Shown: in pieces, positions 17,383 through 26,396 of the stretch
Numbering within the stretch: the first letter of the stretch is position 1
How the letters are laid out: every line of letters starts with the position of its first letter
From: Haloferula rosea
GTDB lineage: Bacteria > Verrucomicrobiota > Verrucomicrobiia > Verrucomicrobiales > Akkermansiaceae
NCBI RefSeq assembly: GCF_016595525.1
Contig: NZ_JAENII010000013.1
Span: forward strand, 62,001-126,000
Direction of reading: 5' to 3'
Length of the DNA: 64,000 nucleotides
Position numbers and translations under genes: made by a program
The notes under the pieces: model-generated
The model's database searches: none
Told to the model about the DNA's origin: nothing
The model's input: the letters and a program-made list of their open reading frames with translations, nothing else

Positions 17383-18807
17383 TTACCACGAGTAGTGGGC
17401 GGTGTAGGTGATGGTCTTCTCCTCGTCGGGCTCGAGTGGCACGGTGAACTCGATGGTGTTGGCGTCCTTCTTCTCGGATTCCATCGACGCATTCTCGAGC
17501 TTCCAGTTCGACCAGCGCCAGAGGTGCTCGCGCACGATGATGGTCTTGGCTTCCTTCGAGCGGTTCTTGACGGTGACCTCGACGGTTTCCTTCATCCAGT
17601 TCTCCCGGTCCTTGCGGCTGAAGTCCGTGATCTTGCGCTCACCGACGAGGTCGAAGGCATTTCCGGTGTAGAGACTGAGTTCTTCATTCCGAGGGGTGTG
17701 GTCGATGTTGTTCTCGCCGACGAACTCGAGGTTCCCGTCGTCGTCATCGGCACGATAGAAGCGCATGCGCCCGGCCGGTAGCGGCATGCCAAGACCGCTT
17801 TCCTCGTCGTTGGTGAATTCCCAGAAGATGGCGACGTCCTTGGGGAAGGTCTGGCCCTGAATCGGGTTGGTGTTTCGGCCGCCGTGGAAGCGATACATTT
17901 TGGCCGCATCATACACGTAGGACTTCTGCGCCTTCACTTTCGGGGCGCGCAGGAACTCGACCTGTTTGGTTTCCTTGTCCCGGATGGTGAGGGGCCGGGG
18001 CAGGGTGTAGAGGTGGAAGTCGTCGAAGGCCTTTTCCTCGACCTTTGCTTCCAGTGCATCCATTTCCATCATGGCGCGGCCGGCGCGTGCCATCGACATG
18101 GCGGGCTGGGGTTGGATGATGTTCACATCGCCGGCGACGAGCTTGATCTTCGCATCGGTGAAGCCGGTGCCACTACGGTTGTCCACGGTGACCCAACCGC
18201 TGAGGGTGGCGGTTTCACCTTTTTCGGGGGCGACGAAGTTGTAGTCGGCTTCCCAGCGGAATCCCTGGCTGAGGTAGGACAATTGGGCGTCGAGTTGAGC
18301 GGCCTCCTTCGAATGGATGTCCCAGGCGAGGGTGGGGCGGAGGATGGAATCGTCCCCGAGGGTGGGGAACAGGGGCTCGCCGGGGAGTTGGAAGCGCATC
18401 TTTCCGTCCACCTCGATGATGGGGGACTGGGGCTGGCCACCCGGGACGTGGCCGGAGCGGATGATCTTGCCCGAAGTGAGCTCGACGCGGCCATCCGGGT
18501 AGGTCTGGCGGAAGTCGATCGATTGGCCCTCGAAGTGACTGAGGAGGAGCGAGCGGCTGACGGGATCGTTGCGGTAGCTCTGTTCGAGGATGTTGAAGGT
18601 GACATTACCCGCGGGGTCGCGCAGCACGACCGAGTCGGCCTGCAGTCTGGCGGTGGCGCGATCGAAGGTGACGGGGTTCACGCCTGCCTTGAGGTCGAGT
18701 CCGATGGTCTCCCGGATCACGGCGAGGTCACGGTTGTAGATGGTCAGGGCGGTGTCGGCCTGGCACAGCGGCAGGCTCAGTGCGGTCAATAGAATCGAGT
18801 GTTTCAT
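17383..18807 (-). CDS. exported DUF4139-family protein
   Basis: The 474-aa protein has a signal peptide (MKHSILLTALSLPLCQA) and then a protein of the DUF4139 type. The N-terminal part (LTIYNRDLAVIRET) and the C-terminal conserved region (TVKNRSKEAKTIIVREHL, ending EEKTITYTAHYSW) fit it. These proteins are all-beta and mostly predicted to be exported; no activity is established. ATG 18807 was chosen over 18813, as both encode the same signal. It follows the downstream convergent tag gene by 37 bp. Confidence 0.8.
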   Translation of the reverse strand: MKHSILLTALSLPLCQADTALTIYNRDLAVIRETIGLDLKAGVNPVTFDRATARLQADSVVLRDPAGNVTFNILEQSYRNDPVSRSLLLSHFEGQSIDFRQTYPDGRVELTSGKIIRSGHVPGGQPQSPIIEVDGKMRFQLPGEPLFPTLGDDSILRPTLAWDIHSKEAAQLDAQLSYLSQGFRWEADYNFVAPEKGETATLSGWVTVDNRSGTGFTDAKIKLVAGDVNIIQPQPAMSMARAGRAMMEMDALEAKVEEKAFDDFHLYTLPRPLTIRDKETKQVEFLRAPKVKAQKSYVYDAAKMYRFHGGRNTNPIQGQTFPKDVAIFWEFTNDEESGLGMPLPAGRMRFYRADDDDGNLEFVGENNIDHTPRNEELSLYTGNAFDLVGERKITDFSRKDRENWMKETVEVTVKNRSKEAKTIIVREHLWRWSNWKLENASMESEKKDANTIEFTVPLEPDEEKTITYTAHYSW

Positions 18808-18864
18808 GATCATCAGGTATTGGCGGGGCGGGGGAGGATTGTGACAGCGAAATGAACAATTTTC

Positions 18865-20295
18865 TCAGAGGATGGGCGCGAACAGCCGGGCAGTGCGGCA
18901 GGCGAGCCGGAATCCGAAGGATCGATCGTCGAGGTCGGTGAGTGCTGCTTCGCGAGCGTGGTTGAAGTCCAGTTCGAGCATGTGGGTGACTTCATCGATG
19001 AAGCCGGGGTCGGTCGAAACCGCCGAGATCTCGAAGTTCAGACGGAACGAGCGGTTGTCGAGGTTGCCGGTGCCGATGAAGGCATAGCTGTCGTCGATGA
19101 GCATGACCTTTTGGTGGAGGAAGCCGCGGTGGTAGCGCATCAGCTTGACGCCGTAGGGGATGACTTCCTGATAGAAGGAGAACGCGGCCAGCCAGACCAT
19201 CAGGTGGTCGGCCTTCTCCGGAATGAGGATGCGGACATCGACGCCGCGGATGGCGGCTGCCTGAAGGGCGGTGAGCACGCCCTGATCGGGGACAAAGTAG
19301 GGGGATGCGATCCACAGGCGATCGCGGGCGTTGTTGCAGGCCTCCGCCACGACCAGCTGCCACGAGTCACCGATGTCGGCGGGGCCGGTCGGGATGATGG
19401 CGATGGTCTGGTCGGCGGTCTCGACGGAGCCGTTCCAGCTCAGCGGTGGGATTTCATCGGCGGCCCAGTTCCAGTCCTCGAGGAACACGAGCTGGATGGC
19501 CTGCACGGAGGGACCGCGGAGTCGCAGGTGGGTGTCGCGCCAGGCTCCGAACTTGAGATCCCGGCCGAGGTATTCGTCACCGACATTCAGTCCTCCGATG
19601 AAGGCTTCCTCGCCATCGACGACGACGATCTTCCGGTGATTGCGGAAATTGATCTGAAGGCGCGACCACCAGCGGCGGTTCACTCCGAACGAGTGGCAGA
19701 TGACTCCTGCATTGCGGAGGTCTTCGAGGTAGCTCGACGGCAGTTTGTGGGAACCGACCTCGTCGAAGAGGAAGTAGACCTTCACACCGGCGGTGGCGCG
19801 TTCGATCAGGGCTTCCTTGAACTTCGTGCCCACCCGGTCGTTCTTCACGATGAAGAAGTTGACGAGGATGTAGTGCTTCGCGCTGGCCATCGAGCGGAAG
19901 ATCGATTCGAAGGTGAGGTTTCCGTCGACCAGGATCTCGGCTTCATTTCCCCGTGTGAATGGGAGCCCACCGAGCAGCTCCGCAGCTCGACTGAATACCC
20001 CGGCAGGCTTGAATTCGTAGTGCTTCAGCCGCTCCTTCATCCCGCTCGAAAGTCGTTCGAGCTCCTGGTCCTCCTTTCGGCGAGCATGGACGTAGCCGGT
20101 GAACTTCTTCCGCCCGAACACCCAGTAGGAGGGGATGGCGACCCATGGAGCAACGACCATGCAGACGATCCATGCGATGGTGCCCTGAGCGGTCCTGCCG
20201 TGCATGATCACATGGATGACGTGGGCGAGACCCGCGACGTGCAAGCACAGCAGGCCGATGGCGGTGAGGCCGGGGATCCATTCCCATGGGTTCAT
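18865..20295 (-). CDS. cls: cardiolipin synthase (phospholipase D superfamily)
   Basis: Bacterial Cls condenses phosphatidylglycerol molecules, or PG with another lipid, into cardiolipin at the inner membrane. The 476-aa protein starts with two transmembrane helices (about residues 7-27 and 38-58) and has two HKD motifs: NHRKIVVVDGEEAFIGG near residue 217 and FLHQKVMLIDDSYAFIG near residue 396. The length and layout are standard. A second full-length cls-like gene begins beyond 62509 in this window. Confidence 0.93.
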   Translation of the reverse strand: MNPWEWIPGLTAIGLLCLHVAGLAHVIHVIMHGRTAQGTIAWIVCMVVAPWVAIPSYWVFGRKKFTGYVHARRKEDQELERLSSGMKERLKHYEFKPAGVFSRAAELLGGLPFTRGNEAEILVDGNLTFESIFRSMASAKHYILVNFFIVKNDRVGTKFKEALIERATAGVKVYFLFDEVGSHKLPSSYLEDLRNAGVICHSFGVNRRWWSRLQINFRNHRKIVVVDGEEAFIGGLNVGDEYLGRDLKFGAWRDTHLRLRGPSVQAIQLVFLEDWNWAADEIPPLSWNGSVETADQTIAIIPTGPADIGDSWQLVVAEACNNARDRLWIASPYFVPDQGVLTALQAAAIRGVDVRILIPEKADHLMVWLAAFSFYQEVIPYGVKLMRYHRGFLHQKVMLIDDSYAFIGTGNLDNRSFRLNFEISAVSTDPGFIDEVTHMLELDFNHAREAALTDLDDRSFGFRLACRTARLFAPIL

Positions 20296-20393
20296 GGAGA
20301 GACGTTAGGCGGGTTTGGAGGAGAAGGAAAGGATTCGGGGCGGGTTCGATCTTTGTGGTCGGCCTGGGGGCGGTTGGGGGATTGAATGGGGGC

Positions 20394-20789
20394 GTGACCT
20401 TGGATGTATCCACGCCCGCACTGCTGTTTCCGGCGATCAGTCTGCTGTTCCTTTCCTTCACGAACCGCTTTCTGCATCTGGCGGCCCTGATTCGGCAGCT
20501 CTATCGCGATTGGTTGGACAAGGAGGATGAACGCTTGCTGGCCCAGATCGCGAATCTACGGCGACGGCTGATCCTGATCCGCTGGATGCAGTTTCTCGGG
20601 GCCGTGAGTCTGTTCCTGTGTGTGGTCTCGATGGTCGCGGTGATGGCGACGTTGCAGGTGCCGGCGCAGGGGGCGTTCTGGGGGGCGCTGGTGCTGATGG
20701 GGGCCTCGCTGGCTTGCCTGATGGTGGAGGTATGGATCTCCGGTGGCGCACTGCGGATCATGCTGCGGGAACTGGAAGAGGGGCAATGA
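20394..20789 (+). CDS. DUF2721 membrane protein
   Basis: From GTG 20394 the product is 131 aa. It opens with DVSTPALLFPAISLLFLSFTNRF, the DUF2721 hallmark, and has three transmembrane helices (about residues 8-25, 65-85 and 92-115) with a basic cytoplasmic stretch between. The frame extends upstream into the divergent cls start and is rejected there. Function unknown. Confidence 0.75.
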   Translation: MTLDVSTPALLFPAISLLFLSFTNRFLHLAALIRQLYRDWLDKEDERLLAQIANLRRRLILIRWMQFLGAVSLFLCVVSMVAVMATLQVPAQGAFWGALVLMGASLACLMVEVWISGGALRIMLRELEEGQ

Positions 20790-20828
20790 GGCTTTTGAGT
20801 CGGCGGCTGAATCGGCTCGGGCTTTGCG

Positions 20829-20900
20829 GCGAGCTGAAGCTCGCGGTCCAATAGGAGCGGCTGTCGGTAATCGGGCCGAGTGGTGGACAGGAGTGTCCAC
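20829..20900. repeat. two small intergenic hairpins, possible interspersed repeat
   Basis: GCGAGC-TGAA-GCTCGC (20829-20844) and GTGGACA-GGAG-TGTCCAC (20883-20900) lie in the 129-bp gap before xseA. Neither is followed by a T tract, so they do not look like terminators. Confidence 0.4.
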
Positions 20901-20918
20901 GCTCACTAGGCTCCGGGC

Positions 20919-22289
20919 GTGGAGCTATTTTCATCAGGCAAGCCGTCGGAACCGAAGGCGCTGAGTGTCACCCAGCTGGTCCGGCGGATGAAAAATCTGC
21001 TGGAGATCGAACTGGGTGAGCAGTGGGTGGAGGGTGAGGTTTCGAACTTGCGCAAGCAGGGGAGCGGGCACTGGTATTTCTCGCTGAAGGACGAGCGGGC
21101 GCAGATTTCCTGCGCGATGTTCGGAGCACGTCGGAAGCCGGGAGCGGAGGTGCTGGAGGACGGGGTGAAGGTGCGGGTGTTTGCCGAGCCGAGTGTTTAC
21201 GAGGCGCGTGGTCAGCTGCAGATCATCGTCGCCAAGGTCGAGCGGGCGGGCTTGGGGGAGTTGCAGGCGCGCTTCGAGGCCCTGAAGCGGAAGCTGGATG
21301 CGGAAGGGCTGTTCGCGGCGGAGCGCAAGAAGCCGCTTCCGGGGTTTCCGCGGACGATCGGGCTGGTGACTTCGGGGACCGGTGCGGCCATTCGCGACAT
21401 GGCGCAGGTCCTCGAGCGCCGGGCGCCATGGGTGCAGCCGGTGATTTTCCCGGTCAGGGTGCAGGGCAAGGGGGCGGAGCGGGAAATCGCGGCCGCCATT
21501 CGCCAGCTGGGACGGGCCGCCGAGCATGGCTTGCCCGAGTGCGATCTGTTGATTGTCGGTCGGGGTGGGGGCTCACTGGAGGACCTTTGGAATTTCAACG
21601 AGGAGGTCGTCGCCCGGGCGATCGCGGAATGCCCGATCCCGGTGATTTCGGCGGTGGGGCATGAAATTGACTTCACGATCTCGGATTTCGTCGCCGACCT
21701 CAGGGCGCCGACGCCGAGTGCCGCGGCGGAGCTGGCGGTGCCGGACAGCGCCGAGCTGCGCTCCCGGTTCGAGATGCTGGGGCGTCGGATGCGGCGGCGA
21801 GTCGGGGACCGGATCGGTCGGCTGGATCTCGTGCTGGAGAATGCGCGGAGGGGAGTCCTTTCGAGGGGGGGCGAGCGTCTCCTGAGGGAGCCTGTGATGA
21901 GGTTGGATCAACTTGGGGCGAGACTTCGTGCGGCGGTGGAGGTGGCGTGGAAGGAGCAGGTGCAGAGGCTGAATGGATCCAAACGTGCCCTTGAGGCACT
22001 GCGGCCGGAGCGCCAGATTGCGCAGCGGATTCAGAGTCTGGATGCAATCGGCGGGCGTCTGACTCGCGCGACCCAGACGCGGGTGGTGGAGCTGGAGGAG
22101 CGTCTGGGGCATCTGGGTGGGTTGCTGCGTGCGCTCGGCCCGGAGTCAGCCTTTGAGCGTGGATTCTCGATCACGACGGATGCTGATGGGAAGATCCTGC
22201 ATTCCGTGGAGGAGGTCCGGAAGGGGCAGAAGTTGCGGACGAGGTTCAAGGATGGTGTGGTGGAAAGCACTGTGGATGAGGGAGGGTAG
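20919..22289 (+). CDS. xseA: exodeoxyribonuclease VII large subunit
   Basis: XseA, with the small subunit XseB, degrades single-stranded DNA in both directions. The 456-aa protein has the N-terminal OB-fold (WVEGEVSNLRKQGSGHWYFSLKD) and the catalytic domain with GFPRTIGLVTSGTGAAIRD and the GRGGGSLEDLWNFNEE motif. A long coiled-coil stretch and the C-terminal GFSITTDADGKIL follow. It starts at GTG 20919. xseB is not in the window; aat follows after one base. Confidence 0.95.
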   Translation: MELFSSGKPSEPKALSVTQLVRRMKNLLEIELGEQWVEGEVSNLRKQGSGHWYFSLKDERAQISCAMFGARRKPGAEVLEDGVKVRVFAEPSVYEARGQLQIIVAKVERAGLGELQARFEALKRKLDAEGLFAAERKKPLPGFPRTIGLVTSGTGAAIRDMAQVLERRAPWVQPVIFPVRVQGKGAEREIAAAIRQLGRAAEHGLPECDLLIVGRGGGSLEDLWNFNEEVVARAIAECPIPVISAVGHEIDFTISDFVADLRAPTPSAAAELAVPDSAELRSRFEMLGRRMRRRVGDRIGRLDLVLENARRGVLSRGGERLLREPVMRLDQLGARLRAAVEVAWKEQVQRLNGSKRALEALRPERQIAQRIQSLDAIGGRLTRATQTRVVELEERLGHLGGLLRALGPESAFERGFSITTDADGKILHSVEEVRKGQKLRTRFKDGVVESTVDEGG

Positions 22290-22290
22290 G

Positions 22291-22875
22291 ATGGAGGAAT
22301 GCGGCGACATCATTCCGCCCGAGGTGCTGCTTTCTGCCTACGCGCAGGGGGTCTTTCCCATGGCGGAGGAGGGTGAGCTGATGTGGTTCTCGCCGGTGCA
22401 GCGTGGGGTGATTCCCGTGGATGACCGGTTTCATGTGCCCAAGGGGCTGCGGCGTGCTCTGCGCCAGCGTCCCTTCGAGGTGCGCCGGGACACTGTGTTC
22501 GAGGAGGTGGTGAGGGCCTGTGCCGACCGCGATGAAACCTGGATCGATGATCGGATCGTGGCGAGCTACGTGAAGCTTTTCGAACTTGGCTACGCGCACT
22601 CCTTTGAATGCTGGGATGCCGACGGACTGCAGGGTGGGTTGTACGGGGTGTCGCTGGGTCGGGCGTTTTTCGGGGAAAGCATGTTCTCGAAGAGGACGGA
22701 TGCTTCGAAGGTGGCTCTGGTCGGACTGGTGGGCTGGCTGCGGGAGGGTGGATTCGAGCTGCTGGACACCCAGTGGATGACGGATCATCTGCGCCAATTC
22801 GGCGGCTACGAGGTGCCCCGGGCCGACTACCTCAAGCTGCTTCGGGGCGCGCTTTCGGACCTCGCTGTCCCATGA
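22291..22875 (+). CDS. aat: leucyl/phenylalanyl-tRNA-protein transferase
   Basis: Aat attaches Leu or Phe from aminoacyl-tRNA to proteins with N-terminal Arg or Lys, marking them for ClpS/ClpAP degradation (N-degron pathway). The 194-aa protein is slightly short for the family (~230). It has AYAQGVFPMAEEGELMWFSP near the N-terminus, the central HSFECWDADGLQGGLYGVSLG, and FFGESMFS and LDTQWMT. ATG 22291 follows a GGAGGG-type ribosome-binding site that lies inside the xseA end, so the two are coupled. Confidence 0.95.
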   Translation: MEECGDIIPPEVLLSAYAQGVFPMAEEGELMWFSPVQRGVIPVDDRFHVPKGLRRALRQRPFEVRRDTVFEEVVRACADRDETWIDDRIVASYVKLFELGYAHSFECWDADGLQGGLYGVSLGRAFFGESMFSKRTDASKVALVGLVGWLREGGFELLDTQWMTDHLRQFGGYEVPRADYLKLLRGALSDLAVP

Positions 22876-22983
22876 GTGGCATGCATGGGATTGCTGACGG
22901 AAACTGTTCTCGCCAATCCGGTTTCACTAGTCCTTGACCACGAGGGATGGGGAGAACAGCTTCGCCCGGAAAATTTCCGCGAC

Positions 22984-24168
22984 ATGAACATCCACGAGTA
23001 CCAAGCGAAGGAGCTTTTTGATCAATACGGCGTGCCCAGTCCGAAGGGGAAGGTGGCGTCATCGCCCGAAGAGGCATCCGCTGCGGCGGAGGAATTCGCC
23101 GGCTCCAAGCTGGTCATCAAGGCGCAGGTGCATGCGGGTGGTCGTGGCAAGGGGCACTTCAAGAACGGCTTCCAAGGTGGGGTGCATCTCATCGAGTCCC
23201 CCGCGCAGGCTGCTGAATACGCCGGCAAGATGCTCAATGAAACGCTCGTGACGGTGCAGACCGGCGAGGCGGGTCGCCTGGTTCGCAAGGTGATGGTCGC
23301 TGAAGCGGTTGACATCGAGCATGAATACTACCTCGCGATCCTGATGGATCGTGCGACGTCCCGTCCGGTGATCGTGGCATCGACCGAAGGTGGCATGAGC
23401 ATTGAAGACGTGGCTCACGACACCCCGGAGAAGATCATGCGTCAGTTCGTGCACCCGCTGCTCGGACTGCAGGGATATGAGATCCGCAAGATTGCCGCGG
23501 GGCTGGGTCTCTCCGGTGACATCGCCAAGCAGTTCGCGAAGCTGCTCAAGAATCTGTATTCGCTCTTCATCAAGTGCGATTGCTCGATGCTCGAGATCAA
23601 CCCGCTGGTGACGACTCCGGACGGCCGCGTGCTGGCTCTCGACGCGAAATTCGGCTTCGATGACAACGCGCTTTTCCGTCATCCGGACATCGTCGCGATG
23701 CGCGATACCGAAGAAGAGGATCCCCGCGAAGTGGCGGCCTCCGAGTTCGACCTGAACTACATCGGTCTCGACGGCAGCATCGCCTGTTTGGTGAATGGTG
23801 CGGGTCTTGCGATGGCCACGATGGACATCATCAAGCACTACGGCGGTGAGCCGGCGAACTTCCTCGATGTGGGTGGTGGTGCTTCCAAGGAGCAGGTGAC
23901 CGCCGCCTTCAAGATCATTCTCGGTGACCCGAACGTGAAGGGCATCCTGATCAACATCTTCGGGGGTATCATGGACTGCAACGTGATCGCCGAAGGGGTG
24001 GTTGCGGCCGCCAAGGAAACCGGATTGCCCCTGCCTCTGGTGGTGCGTCTGGAAGGAAACAATGTGGATGCCGGCAAGGCGACGCTGGCAGCGAGTGGTC
24101 TGAACATTGAGGCTGCGACCACGATGGCCGATGGTGCCGAGAAGATTGTCGCCGCCGTTTCCGCCTGA
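22984..24168 (+). CDS. sucC: succinate-CoA ligase (ADP-forming), beta subunit
   Basis: SucC with SucD interconverts succinyl-CoA and succinate with nucleotide phosphorylation in the TCA cycle. The 394-aa protein opens [12 protein letters not shown]. It has an ATP-grasp fold ([27 protein letters not shown]) and a C-terminal ligase-CoA domain ([19 protein letters not shown]). ATG 22984 is the canonical start; the upstream extension is not family-like. It lies 25 bp from sucD in a two-gene operon. Confidence 0.97.
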   Translation: MNIHEYQAKELFDQYGVPSPKGKVASSPEEASAAAEEFAGSKLVIKAQVHAGGRGKGHFKNGFQGGVHLIESPAQAAEYAGKMLNETLVTVQTGEAGRLVRKVMVAEAVDIEHEYYLAILMDRATSRPVIVASTEGGMSIEDVAHDTPEKIMRQFVHPLLGLQGYEIRKIAAGLGLSGDIAKQFAKLLKNLYSLFIKCDCSMLEINPLVTTPDGRVLALDAKFGFDDNALFRHPDIVAMRDTEEEDPREVAASEFDLNYIGLDGSIACLVNGAGLAMATMDIIKHYGGEPANFLDVGGGASKEQVTAAFKIILGDPNVKGILINIFGGIMDCNVIAEGVVAAAKETGLPLPLVVRLEGNNVDAGKATLAASGLNIEAATTMADGAEKIVAAVSA

Positions 24169-24193
24169 ACTTCAACGACAAGCTTACAAGACG

Positions 24194-25090
24194 ATGGCCA
24201 TTCTCATTGATGAAAACACCAAGGTCCTGATCCAGGGCATCACCGGCAGCTTCGGCGGACGCCACGCATCGCTTTCCCTCGAATACGGCACGCAGGTCGT
24301 GGCAGGGGTGACTCCCGGCAAGGGAGGACAGAAGTTCGAAGACCAGGTGCCGATTTTCGACACCGTGTCGCAGGCCGTGTCCGAGACCGGCGCGACCGCT
24401 TCCGCCATTTTCGTGCCACCGCCGTTCGCGGCTGATGCCATTCTCGAAGCGGTGGATGCCGGGGTCGAGTTGGTGGTTGCCATTACCGAAGGCATTCCCG
24501 TGATGGACATGATGCGGGTGAAGGAAGCGATGAAGGGCTCCAGCAGCCGTCTCATCGGTCCGAACTGCCCTGGTGTGGTGACTCCGGGTCACGGCGACAA
24601 GAGCCACGGCGGGTGCCGGATCGGCATCGCTCCGGGCTACATCCACAAGCGCGGCAACGTGGGCGTGGTTTCCCGTTCCGGGACGCTGACCTACGAGGCG
24701 GTGTTCCAACTGACCGAGCTTGGATACGGCCAGAGCACCTGTGTCGGCATCGGCGGTGACCCGATCAACGGTACGAGCCACATCGATGTGCTGAAGATGT
24801 TCAACGACGATCCGGAAACGGAAGCCATCATCATGATCGGTGAGATCGGCGGTGATGCGGAAGCGGAAGCCGCTCGCTGGGCGAAGGAGCACTGCAAGAA
24901 GCCGATCGCGGGATTCATCGCGGGTGCCACAGCGCCTCCGGGACGTCGGATGGGACACGCCGGTGCCATCGTCGGTGGAGAAGACGACACCGCGGAAGCC
25001 AAGAAGCGCATTCTTGCCGAATGTGGGATTGCAGTGGCTGAAACGCCGAGTGACATGGCCAAGGCCTTGCTCGAGAAGTGGGGCAAGTAA
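24194..25090 (+). CDS. sucD: succinate-CoA ligase, alpha subunit
   Basis: The 298-aa subunit binds CoA in a Rossmann domain ([17 protein letters not shown]) and carries the phosphohistidine in the C-terminal part, His in [24 protein letters not shown] and [10 protein letters not shown] are also diagnostic. ATG 24194 gives the usual N-terminus. With sucC it completes the enzyme, and an intrinsic terminator 25 bp downstream ends the operon. Confidence 0.97.
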   Translation: MAILIDENTKVLIQGITGSFGGRHASLSLEYGTQVVAGVTPGKGGQKFEDQVPIFDTVSQAVSETGATASAIFVPPPFAADAILEAVDAGVELVVAITEGIPVMDMMRVKEAMKGSSSRLIGPNCPGVVTPGHGDKSHGGCRIGIAPGYIHKRGNVGVVSRSGTLTYEAVFQLTELGYGQSTCVGIGGDPINGTSHIDVLKMFNDDPETEAIIMIGEIGGDAEAEAARWAKEHCKKPIAGFIAGATAPPGRRMGHAGAIVGGEDDTAEAKKRILAECGIAVAETPSDMAKALLEKWGK

Positions 25091-25115
25091 ACGACCCGGC
25101 AATGCAGACTTTTGA

Positions 25116-25151
25116 GCAGGGTGTCCAAGCGTGGACACCCTGCTTTGTTTT
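25116..25151 (+). terminator. intrinsic terminator of sucCD
   Basis: Perfect 12-bp arms (25116-25127 and 25132-25143) enclose an AGCG loop, followed by TTTGTTTT. Confidence 0.92.
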
Positions 25152-25237
25152 ATCCATGGGTCGGAGCCGGGAAATGGCACAAACCGAGGGTATGCCGCTT
25201 GAATCGGGGATGATGAGCCGTAGGGTTCTTGTGACTT

Positions 25238-25846
25238 ATGGGAGATGAGGTCCGCAGAGCGTTGATTGTGGAGTGGAAGCCGAAGAGCCCGTTCGGGTTC
25301 GGGGAAGCTGGGAAGGACCGCATCTTCCTCCACATCAGCAATTTCGCGGATCGGGCCCGCTGGCCGGAAGTCGGTGACTGGGTGACTTTCGTTGATGGTC
25401 AGGACTCGGCCGGGCGTCCCTGTGCGGAGGAGATCGTGCTCCATGCGTCGGATAGTGACCTGAAACCGCGGCATCTGTTGGAGTTGTTGCTTCTTCTGGC
25501 TCTTCCGATCTTGTCGCTTCCTGCGTTCGAGGGCCTGTTGGATCTCTGGTGGATCATCTATTTCTGTACATTCACCTCGCTGGCGACCTGCATGCATCTG
25601 TGGTTCGACAAGCGTTTCGCCATTTCGGAACGCTCGCGGATTCCCGAAGCCACCCTGCACTTGTTCGAGTTGATGGGGGGCTGGCCCGGTTCATTTCTCG
25701 GGCAGCGGCTTCTTCGCCACAAGGTGTCGAAGAAGTCCTATCAGATGATCTTCTGGGCGATTGTGCTGGTGTACCAGTTGTTCGCACTCGACCTGATCTT
25801 CGGTGGATTGCTCTACAACGGGCTGCATTCACTGGGTGGATTCTGA
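25238..25846 (+). CDS. cold-shock domain fused to DUF1294 membrane domain
   Basis: The 202-aa protein begins with a divergent cold-shock/OB domain (about residues 5-70; FGFGEAGKDRIFLHISNF holds the RNP-like motifs). Three to four transmembrane helices and a DUF1294 region follow, the latter in MHLWFDKRFAISERSRIPE and ELMGGWPGSFLGQRLLRHK. The same fusion is common in bacteria; it would tether a nucleic-acid-binding domain to the inner membrane. The activity is unknown. It is a monocistronic gene after the sucD terminator. Confidence 0.85.
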   Translation: MGDEVRRALIVEWKPKSPFGFGEAGKDRIFLHISNFADRARWPEVGDWVTFVDGQDSAGRPCAEEIVLHASDSDLKPRHLLELLLLLALPILSLPAFEGLLDLWWIIYFCTFTSLATCMHLWFDKRFAISERSRIPEATLHLFELMGGWPGSFLGQRLLRHKVSKKSYQMIFWAIVLVYQLFALDLIFGGLLYNGLHSLGGF

Positions 25847-25943
25847 CCGGTTGTCGGGGTGGGTTGGAAAGCCCGGGGCGGGTATTGGAAGCAGGTCGGC
25901 CATTGATGTGGCATTTGTCAGACACTTGTGGCTGAATGTCCGA

Positions 25944-26381
25944 ATGGACGAATTCATGGAGGCTGCGATCGAGGAGGCCCGGACAAGCCAGGCCCAGGGC
26001 GGGATTCCGATTGGCAGCGTGCTCGTCCACAGCGGTGAGATCATCGGCCGCGGTCGCAACCGTCGTGTCCAGCGGGGGAGTGTGATCCTCCACGGCGAGA
26101 TGGATGCCCTGGAGAATACCGGTCGTCGGCCTGCTGCAGTCTATCGGGAATGCGTGCTCTACACGACCTTGTCGCCCTGTGCGATGTGCAGTGGAGCCGT
26201 GGTTCTGTATGGCATCCCGAAAGTGGTGATCGGGGAGAACCGAAACTTCACCGGTGAGGAGGAGTGGCTCAGGAGCCGTGGTGTGGAGGTCGAGATTCAG
26301 CGCGATGCGACCTGTGTGGGGATGCTTTCGCGCTTCATTCGGGAGCAGCCGATGTTGTGGAACGAGGACATCGGCAAGTAG
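25944..26381 (+). CDS. cytidine/deoxycytidylate-family deaminase, cytosine deaminase-like
   Basis: The 145-aa zinc deaminase has an HGEMDALEN motif (His zinc ligand, Glu proton shuttle) and PCAMCSGAVVLY (two Cys ligands). The arrangement and the C-terminal tail resemble yeast cytosine deaminase Fcy1 more than tRNA adenosine deaminase TadA, including IGENRNFTGEEEWL. It would convert cytosine to uracil or act on a related base. ATG 25944 is used; the upstream frame overlaps the DUF1294 gene. Confidence 0.82.
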   Translation: MDEFMEAAIEEARTSQAQGGIPIGSVLVHSGEIIGRGRNRRVQRGSVILHGEMDALENTGRRPAAVYRECVLYTTLSPCAMCSGAVVLYGIPKVVIGENRNFTGEEEWLRSRGVEVEIQRDATCVGMLSRFIREQPMLWNEDIGK

Positions 26382-26396
26382 GGCGTTGCCGGCCGA

